Source: Clostridia bacterium (lineage in GTDB: Bacteria; Bacillota; Clostridia; Oscillospirales; Ruminococcaceae). Taken from it: a stretch of 5,135 nucleotides of DNA. Within the stretch, counting starts at the first letter, position 1, and the number at the start of each line of letters is the position of its first letter. Where the stretch lies: contig JAGKVC010000200.1 in NCBI GenBank assembly GCA_021152595.1, positions 1-5,135 on the forward strand, in the 5' to 3' direction. This document shows, piece after piece, positions 1-5,135 of the stretch. The translations under genes and the position numbers were made by a program. Below the pieces are notes generated by a model, which did no database searches, had not been told where the DNA came from, and worked only from the letters and a program-made list of their open reading frames with translations.

Positions 1-1
1 C

Positions 2-1411
2 AATTTCACATTTACCGGAAGCTATTACGGTTATACGCTGAATGCCGGTACGATTACAGTCGGCGGCGATTTCACGGTGAATGACAGCAGCTTCCGTCCT
101 TACGGTACACATAAGGTTGTGCTCAACGGCGCGGAAAAGCAGACGGTTCGCATGGATTCTCCAAACAGCAATCTGAACAAAGCAGTATTCAGCAACACCA
201 GCGAGGACGGCATTGTCATTGTCGGTGCGCTGAATGTCAATGAAATTGAGAACACGACAGACTGCAAGGTGACCTGCGGCGACGGCATCATGGGCAGCAA
301 GCTCCAGAGCGATCTTACGCTCACCGGCGACTGCTATATGGTTGCGGGCAATTTTGATCTGAACGGCTACACGCTGTCTGTCAGCGGCAGCCTGATTCAG
401 GCAGGCGGCAAGATCACCGTCAACGGCGGTTCGCTGGAGGTCGGTAAGGATTACCTGATCGCAGCGAAGACTGTCAACGGCGAGGATGTAACCTACACCG
501 CAGCAAGCTCCGGTATGCTCATCATGACAAATCCGGAGGACAAGGTTCATGTCAAGGGCAATTTCATCACACGTTCTTCGCAGGATCATAACGGCTCGCT
601 GACAAACGGCGTTATGACCGTCGAGGGCAGCTTTGAACAGCGAAACGGCAGTTACAATAACTATTATGCAACAGGAGATCATACGCTGATCCTCTCCGGC
701 ACAGCACCGCAGACGATCGTGTTTGATTCTAGTAACAGACTCCAGAATGTCATTTTCAGAAATACAGGCAGCACAAAGCTCAACAGCAATGTAAATGTAT
801 ACGGCAAGCTGACAGATGAGACACAGCGTGTCTCCTGCAATTCCGGACAGGCGGTTTATTTCCAGAATGTCCAGCAGATTCAGGGCGGCGCATTCAGCGG
901 CTATGCCGTATTCAACAGCAATACGCAGACGCTCACCGAGGATCTGACACTCGGCGGCGTGTCGATCGGCGCAACCGTGAACCTCGACACGCATAAGCTG
1001 ACTGCAAGAAACGCAAGTCTGACCGGAACCCTGAATTTCAATTCCGGTACACTGGAAGTTGCAAACAACTTTACTTTCAGCAACTATTCCTACATTACGA
1101 TGAAGGATCCGTTTGCAAGCCTCTGGGTCGGCGGAGATCTGTATGCAAGCAGCCGCAATTCGACTGCCGGCAATCTCACCGCAGGTCAGATCGAGGTCAA
1201 GGGTGACTTCATCCAGAATGGCAACGGTCCGTTCGTGACATCGGATGACTGTGTTGTGATCCTGAGCGGCACCGGCTCCTACTACGGCCGTTCGATCGTA
1301 CAGTCTGTCCGCTTCTCGAAGATGGATTCGCAGCTCGCATTCGTGCAGTTCTCCAGACCGCTGAGCGAATACAGATTCTATAACAGCAGCAATGCTCTTG
1401 TTGCTGTGGAG
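2..1411 (+). repeat. Three ~190-residue beta-rich repeats in the N-terminal visible part (family not recognised)
   Basis: Residues 1-470 hold three diverged copies: A (bases 2-277, 5' end cut off), B (278-838) and C (839-1411). Anchors recur at a steady spacing. The Leu of LNG/LSG/LSG falls at residues 41, 231 and 421, exactly 190 apart. The Phe of VGGDF/VEGSF/VKGDF falls at 24, 211 and 403. A Cys in a V-T/S-C context closes copies A and B at 92 and 279. Copies B and C also share a DLTL start (104 and 314), an S/N-G-x-L-E-V segment and a M-T-N-P / M-K-D-P segment. Copy B has about 18 residues (154-171) that C lacks. The alternating short hydrophobic strands with Gly/Asn turns suggest a beta-helix or similar adhesin-type fold, which is inference. 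I do not recognise a named family. DNA identity between copies is low, so the duplication is old. Confidence 0.75.
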
Positions 1412-4400
1412 GGCGGAGACAACGATTTCTTCACAGCGTACAAGGTCGAATTCAGCGACACGGAAGCACCTTCCAAGGTCACAGGTCTCAAGACAGCAGG
1501 CGAGCAGACAACCTCGATCTCGCTGACATGGGAGCCTTCGACCGATAATGTCGCGGTTCTCGGCTATGAGATTTACCGCAATCAGGAAAAGATCTACACC
1601 ACCAGCGAAACCACCTTTACAGACAGCGCACTCGATCCGGAAACGGAATACAGCTATGAGGTCTATGCATTTGACGCATGCCGCAACTATGCGGAATCCT
1701 CCGGCGCCGTGACCGGCAAGACGCTCGCAGATACCGCAGCACCGGCAGCGCCGAAGGATCTGCGCGTGCTGGGCAGAACCGGAACCTCGGTCAAGCTCGC
1801 ATGGAATGCTGCACGCGATAATGTCAGAACAGTCGGCTACCGCGTCTACTGCGACGGTGAGCTTGCAGCGGATGTGACCTCCGGTCTGACCAGAAAGATC
1901 GGCGATCTCAAGACCGACAAGGACTACACCTTCACTGTGACTGCATATGACCAGGCAGGCAATGAATCCGAGGTCAGCGAGAGCGTGAAGGCAACACCGC
2001 AGATTCCGAAGGTTGAATCTGTCAGCCCGAAGAATCAGGCGAGCTTCGGCGGCGCTGAAAACGATATCACATTTGCATTTACCAATCTCGGCAGCAAGGA
2101 TGCCGTCAGCGTGCAGATGGAATACAAGCTCGCAGGCGAGGAGGACAGCGCATATCAGCCGGTCAACGGCTCGCTGATCTCCGTCAATACGGCAGCTTCC
2201 CTGATCTATTACCGCTATCGCTGGAAGACCGGCGGTCTCCACGGCGATTACTTCCTGCGCATTACCCTGACAGATGAGGATGACAATTCCAGACCGTTTG
2301 AGGTCGAATACCTGATCGACGCTTCCGCACCGGCAGCACCGAAGCATCTGACGGCAACGCCGCAGAACGGTACCGTCGATCTGCAATGGGATCCGTCCGT
2401 CAGCGCAAACTGCGGCGGCTACCGCATCTTCCGCGCAGATGCAGACAGCGACGAGTTCAAGGAAATCCAGAAGATCAACAGCGCTGTGACGGTCCGCTTT
2501 GTGGATAAGGACGTCAAGGAAGGCGAGACCTATCAGTATCAGGTTTCCGCATTCAGCAAGTACAACATCGAGGGCGATCCCTGCAAGGCTGTTTCCGTTC
2601 AGGTCACTGAGGATGAGCTTGCACCGGATGTCCAGTCCATCACACCGGAAAAATCCCGCATCAACGGCGTTCAGAGCATCCGCGTGACCGCAGCGGATAA
2701 CATCGGCGTCACACGCATTGCAATGAGCTGGCACAGTGAGGCGGATGAGGAAGATGTCTGGAACGCATTGCCTGAGACGACTGTCTCGGACGGAAGCTGC
2801 GAGCTCAAGTGGAACACCGCAGAGCTGGCAGACGGTGCATACAGAATCCGCGCCGTTGCCTATGACGCAAAGGGCAATGAATCCGCACACTTCGACAAGC
2901 TCTATGAGATCGACAACAGCGGTCCGGAGCAGGTCGTTGTGGATACAGATGCATGCACGACTGCTGCATCGTTCATCAGCCTGCGCTGGACAGATATCGA
3001 GGAGCCGAACTTCGGCTGGTATGCTGTCGAGCAGCTCGGCGAAAACGGCAATTACAAGGAAGTCGGCAGAACCGCTGATACCGCAGGCATGCACATCGAA
3101 AAGCTGCTTGCAGAAACCGAATACACCTTCCGCGTCGTCGCATATGACGATCTCGGAAACCGCGGTGAGGCGTCCGAGCCTGTTACGCTGAAAACAACCG
3201 TTGACAGCTTCGCGCCGGGCATCAGCGCATTCTATCCGGCAGGCAATACCTTCAATGAGAAGATCGACCTTTCTGTGACCGCTGCCGATAACATCGCAGT
3301 GGAAAAGCTCGTTCTGCGCTATGCAGTCGAAAAGGGCGAGGAGAAGGAATGGAAGGATCTGACTGAGCTGACGGCAGATACGCCGCGCGCAGATTATACC
3401 TTCCGCTACAGCTTTGATCTTGCATCGCTTGATGAGGGCATGGTCTATGTCGAGGCTGTGGCATATGATACCGCAGGTCTTGCAAGTGAACCGGTCGTTG
3501 CGGAATACCGCGTAGACCGCACCGCTCCGGCAGCCATCACCGATCTCAATGCAGACGGTCAGGGCGGTAACGTCCACCTGACATGGACTGTCAGCGACAG
3601 CGATATCAAGCACTTTGAAATTTACCGTGCCGAGGACGGCAAATCGCAGCTCAGCAAGATCGCTGACTGCACCACCAAGGATTACTACGACATTACAATC
3701 GCATTTGACACACTCTATACCTATCAGATCTATGCAGTGGATATTGCAGGCAACAGAAGCGAGGTTTCCAATACCGCGATCGCGCAGGCAATTCCGGATA
3801 CGGAGAATCCGCGCGTGCTGGGCTTTGTTCCGGCAAGCGGCTCGACGGTCGGTGCAAATCCGAACCTCAGCGTTGTTGCTGCGGATAACAACCGTCTCGC
3901 AAATGTGACCGTCTCCTATCAGTCCGCAAATGACAAGAGCGGCATGTGGCAGGAGATCGGCACCTATAAGCTCGATTCAAACTATCAGTCTGCATCCTTC
4001 AAGTGGAATACTGCGGATCTGGCAGACGGCGTCTACCGCATGAAGGCTGTCGCAACCGATATGAGCGGCAATGTCAGCGAGCCGACCGATGCGTCCTTTG
4101 CAGAGATCACGCTGATGGCAACCGCACCGGATGCACCGGTTCTTGAGGTCACACAGGATAACTGGAAGATCGAGCTTTCCTGGACAGCCGAAAAGAATGA
4201 CGATTTCTATGGCTACAAGCTGTTCCGCAAGTCCGAAAAGGAATCGGAATTCACATGGATCAACCGGAACAATACCTATGCTGAGCAGTATACTGACGAA
4301 GATGTTGTACCGGGCACAATCTACACCTACTACGTTTCGATCTATGACCAGTTCGGCAACCATTCGGAGAGCCAGCAGATCAACAGCTTTGCATTTGATA

Positions 4401-5134
4401 AGGATATTATCGCACCGACAGTCGATCTGCCGGAATCCATGCAGGTTCTGACCGGCTCCGAGGTACTCTTTGACGGTACCAATTCGACCGATAACGTCCG
4501 CATCACTGAATACTACTGGGAATTCAGCGATGATTCGACCGCAGTCGGTTCCAGAGTATTCCATACCTTTGAAAAGGCAGGCACTTACACCGTATTCCTG
4601 ACAGCAAGAGACGCAGCCGGCAACTCCGGACGCGATTCGACAGTCGTCACAGTTCTTGATCCGGAAAAGTACGGCTCTGTTGAGCTGACAGCCGTCGATC
4701 AGGACAACGCACCGCTTAAATTCGCTTATGTCTATCTGAAGTCCAATGAGGGCGGCAGAGTGACCGAAAGCGCCCTGAAGACGAATTCCGAGGGTAAGGT
4801 TCTGATCTCCAAGCCGCTCGGTACCTATGAGGTTTCTGTCTACAAGCAGGGCTATCTCCCGAGCAAGGCAGAGATCCAGATCAATGAAGTCAGCAAAACA
4901 AAGCAGCAGAAGATCGTTGTCAACAGCGGCGAACTGGTTACGGGCAGCCTGACTGTCCACAGAATGTCGCTGGAGGAGATGATCGAAGCCGGTGTTGATT
5001 TCAACAATCCCTCTAACTCCCACACCTTCCGCTTCGAGATCGACGGCGCCGTCATCAAGATCGACGAACGCAGATTTTACGGCGTCCTGGGCGCGACGGC
5101 GCACGGTCCCCGCTGGGCGCGCGCCTACAAGTAC
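2..5134 (+). CDS. Giant multidomain extracellular protein (beta repeats, FN3, Ig-like, PKD, carboxypeptidase-regulatory-like), partial at both ends
   Basis: Reading from base 2 gives 1711 sense codons with no stop; bases 1 and 5135 belong to codons cut by the window edges. Order of modules: three long beta repeats (residues 1-470), two FN3 domains (486-667), four Ig-like plus FN3 units (668-1467), a PKD domain (1468-1556), a carboxypeptidase-regulatory-like domain (1557-1640) and an unassigned tail (1641-1711). FN3 hallmarks are six Trp residues at 510, 601, 796, 996, 1195 and 1394, and matching Tyr residues at 550, 642, 844, 1041, 1239 and 1441. No transmembrane segment, catalytic motif, LPXTG, dockerin or S-layer homology motif is present in the visible part. 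Such architectures are known from secreted or wall-attached Gram-positive proteins used as stalks, adhesins or enzyme scaffolds. The specific function is not determinable here. Codon use is uniform along the gene except in the last 55 bases. Confidence 0.96.
1412..1456 (+). other. Linker between the beta repeats and the first FN3 domain
   Basis: Residues 471-485 include the acidic stretch EGGDNDFF and then lead into the D-T-E-A-P motif that opens the first FN3 domain. The linker may be the end of repeat copy C rather than a separate element. The boundary is approximate. Confidence 0.4.
1457..2002 (+). other. Tandem fibronectin type III domains FN3-1 and FN3-2
   Basis: FN3-1 covers residues 486-576 and FN3-2 covers 577-667. 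Each opens with an A-P linker (DTEAPSKVTGL; DTAAPAAPKDL), has the core Trp of strand B (SLTW, W510; KLAW, W601), a G-Y-x-[IV]-Y segment, and the Tyr of the Y-x-[YF]-x-V-x-A-[FY]-D strand (Y550, Y642). FN3-2 ends in the common A-G-N-E-S loop; FN3-1 has CRNYAES there instead. Both contain T/R-D-N-V after the Trp, a frequent motif in bacterial FN3 domains. The two Trp residues are 91 positions apart, the size of one FN3 domain. The role is structural or ligand-binding; bacterial FN3 domains often act as spacers in secreted enzymes and adhesins. Confidence 0.92.
2003..2614 (+). repeat. Ig-like + FN3 super-repeat unit 1
   Basis: The Ig-like part is residues 668-773 and the FN3 part (FN3-3) 774-871. 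The Ig-like half is the most diverged of the four: it lacks the A-A-D-N motif and the G-N-x-S-E end, but keeps strand-like segments (DITFAF, YYRYRWKTGGLHGDYFLRI) and an acidic E-Y-L-I-D close. It could be a different beta-sandwich family. FN3-3 opens with ASAPAAPKHL, almost the same as the opening of FN3-2, and the coding DNA at 2327-2350 and 1739-1762 is nearly identical. Its hallmarks are DLQW (W796), GGYRIFRA and TYQYQVSAF (Y844). Confidence 0.78.
2615..3199 (+). repeat. Ig-like + FN3 super-repeat unit 2
   Basis: The Ig-like part is residues 872-971 and FN3-4 is 972-1066. The Ig-like half has TAADNIGV (N900), an S-W strand and a K-W-N-T-A-E-L-A-D-G-x-Y segment (936-947) followed by A-V-A-Y-D and G-N-E-S. 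This pattern resembles bacterial Ig-like domains of the Big_7 type (family assignment from memory). FN3-4 has SLRW (W996), WYAVEQ and YTFRVVAYDDLGN (Y1041). Its opening NSGPEQ is a weak form of the usual A-P linker. Confidence 0.82.
3200..3793 (+). repeat. Ig-like + FN3 super-repeat unit 3
   Basis: The Ig-like part is residues 1067-1172 and FN3-5 is 1173-1264. The Ig-like half has SFAPGI, TAADNIAV (N1097), a K-L-V-L-R-Y-A strand, SFDLASLDEG where units 2 and 4 have WNTA[ED]LADG, and VEAVAYDTAGLASEP. It contains a Lys/Glu-rich loop (EKGEEKEWKD, 1105-1118 region). FN3-5 opens with RTAPAAITDL and has HLTW (W1195), HFEIYRA, and LYTYQIYAVDIAGNRSE (Y1239), the cleanest FN3 signature in the window. 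Confidence 0.84.
3794..4402 (+). repeat. Ig-like + FN3 super-repeat unit 4
   Basis: The Ig-like part is residues 1265-1369 and FN3-6 is 1370-1467. The Ig-like half has VLGFVPASGSTV, VAADNNRL (N1296), and KWNTADLADGVYRMKAVATD, which matches unit 2 closely in protein and moderately in DNA (4001-4060 against 2807-2866). FN3-6 has ATAPDAPVL, ELSW (W1394), GYKLFRKS and YTYYVSIYDQFGNHSES (Y1441). This unit contains the only TCA codon of the gene (3977-3979), in the Ig-like half. Confidence 0.84.
4403..4669 (+). other. PKD domain
   Basis: Residues 1468-1556. The order of motifs is that of a PKD (polycystic kidney disease) beta-sandwich: IAPTV opening, TGSEVLFDGTNSTDN (1484-1498), YYWEFSDDS (1504-1512) in place of the canonical W-D-F-G-D-G, then VFHTFEKAGTYTVFLTARD (1519-1537), which fits the consensus H-x-[FY]-x-x-x-G-x-Y-x-V-x-L-x-[AV]-x-D, and AGNSG. 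The first Asp and the Gly of the W-D-F-G-D-G turn are replaced by Glu and Ser. PKD domains in bacterial secreted proteins commonly act as spacers or bind protein or glycan ligands. Here it caps the Ig/FN3 stalk. Confidence 0.87.
4670..4921 (+). other. Carboxypeptidase-regulatory-like / PEGA-like beta domain
   Basis: Residues 1557-1640. The segment SVELTAVDQDNAPLKFAYVYLKS is followed by T-N-S-E-G-K-V at 1594-1600, then LGTYEVSVYKQGYLPSKAEI and a closing strand KQQKIVV. The sequence of motifs (V-x-D-x-D-x-x-P-L-x-x-A-x-V, then T-N-x-x-G-K-V, then G-x-Y-x-V-x-V-x-K-x-G-Y) is that of carboxypeptidase-regulatory-like and PEGA transthyretin-type folds. These are non-catalytic structural modules. 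No peptidase domain is seen beside it in the window. Which of the two related families fits better cannot be decided by eye. Confidence 0.72.
4922..5134 (+). other. Start of an unrecognised C-terminal region, cut by the window edge
   Basis: Residues 1641-1711. The first part, GELVTGSLTVHRMSLEEM and then IEAGVDFNNPSNSHTFRFEI, looks like an ordinary continuation: a short amphipathic segment (MSLEEMIEAG) and a beta strand. I have a faint memory of similar R-M-S-L-E-E-I-I-D-A-G-V-D segments after carboxypeptidase-regulatory-like domains in other giant Firmicute surface proteins, but I cannot confirm it. From about residue 1684 the sequence becomes basic and aromatic (DERRFYGV; GPRWARAYKY), unlike anything upstream, and the final 55 bases are very G+C-rich. 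The reading frame stays open, so the protein probably continues, unless the edge is an assembly error. Confidence 0.45.
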
Positions 5135-5135
5135 G

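Noticed and set aside
100..1083. Short - strand open frames at 100-324 and 901-1083
   Set aside because: Both lie opposite the beta-repeat coding region, give hydrophobic low-information translations and have no supporting signals.
1739..2350. Near-identical 24-base segments at 1739-1762 and 2327-2350 as a possible recombination or mobile-element repeat
   Set aside because: They encode the equivalent Ala/Pro linker at the opening of two FN3 domains (FN3-2 and FN3-3), and similarity fades at once on both sides, so shared domain ancestry and codon bias explain them.
2736..3191. Forward open frame of 151 codons in another frame
   Set aside because: The translation is rich in Ser, Arg and Thr with no domain pattern, and it overlaps fully with the FN3/Ig-like coding frame. 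It is an out-of-frame shadow.
3252..3485. - strand open frame of 77 codons
   Set aside because: The translation is Pro/Arg/His/Gln-rich, typical of a non-coding frame, and lies opposite the third Ig-like domain.
3615..4451. Forward out-of-frame open frames at 3615-3908 and 4131-4451
   Set aside because: Both are Arg/Ser/Thr-rich shadows of FN3-5/Ig-like 4 and FN3-6; no ribosome binding site or domain.
4972..4981. GGAGG followed by ATG at 4979-4981 as a possible internal translation start
   Set aside because: The spacing between GGAGG and ATG is only two bases, the site lies inside a continuous coding frame, and GAG GAG ATG simply encodes Glu-Glu-Met of the amphipathic segment.
3977..5104. 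Antisense open frame of 375 codons on the - strand
   Set aside because: It is in exact codon register with the sense gene and is open only because TTA, CTA and TCA are avoided in the sense frame; it ends precisely at the single TCA codon. Its translation starts at a GTG with no clear ribosome binding site and has no recognisable domain, while the sense strand has clear FN3, Ig-like and PKD domains.

Overview
The whole window lies inside one very large protein-coding gene on the + strand. Reading from base 2, 1711 consecutive sense codons run to base 5134 with no stop. Neither the start codon nor the stop codon is in the window. There is no intergenic DNA, so no promoter, ribosome binding site, terminator, RNA gene, CRISPR array or mobile element is visible. 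Residue numbers below count from the codon at bases 2-4 (residue n begins at base 3n-1).

The protein is a string of beta-sandwich and repeat modules typical of secreted or surface-anchored bacterial proteins. Layout: (1) bases 2-1411, three copies of a Gly/Asn/Ser/Thr-rich beta repeat with a period near 190 residues, which I cannot assign to a named family, followed by a short linker; (2) bases 1457-2002, two tandem fibronectin type III (FN3) domains; (3) bases 2003-4402, four units of about 200 residues, each an Ig-like domain followed by an FN3 domain; (4) bases 4403-4669, a PKD domain; (5) bases 4670-4921, a carboxypeptidase-regulatory-like/PEGA-like beta domain; (6) bases 4922-5134, the start of an unrecognised C-terminal region, still open at the window edge.

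No catalytic domain, cell-wall anchor, dockerin, S-layer homology domain or signal peptide can be seen, because both termini are outside the window. The likely role is a long extracellular stalk or adhesin-like scaffold that presents a functional domain located upstream or downstream. That role is inferred from architecture only.

The organism is most likely a Firmicute of the class Clostridia, perhaps a Ruminococcus-like gut Oscillospiraceae. The basis is the codon profile (CCG for Pro, GCA for Ala, GGC for Gly, ATC for Ile, CGC and AGA for Arg, roughly half G+C in sampled rows) plus the giant FN3/Ig/PKD architecture common in that group. This is a weak inference. Codon choice also explains a long antisense open frame, which I judge not to be a gene. 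The last 55 bases are unusually G+C-rich and their translation is hard to reconcile with the rest, so the right edge should be treated with caution.
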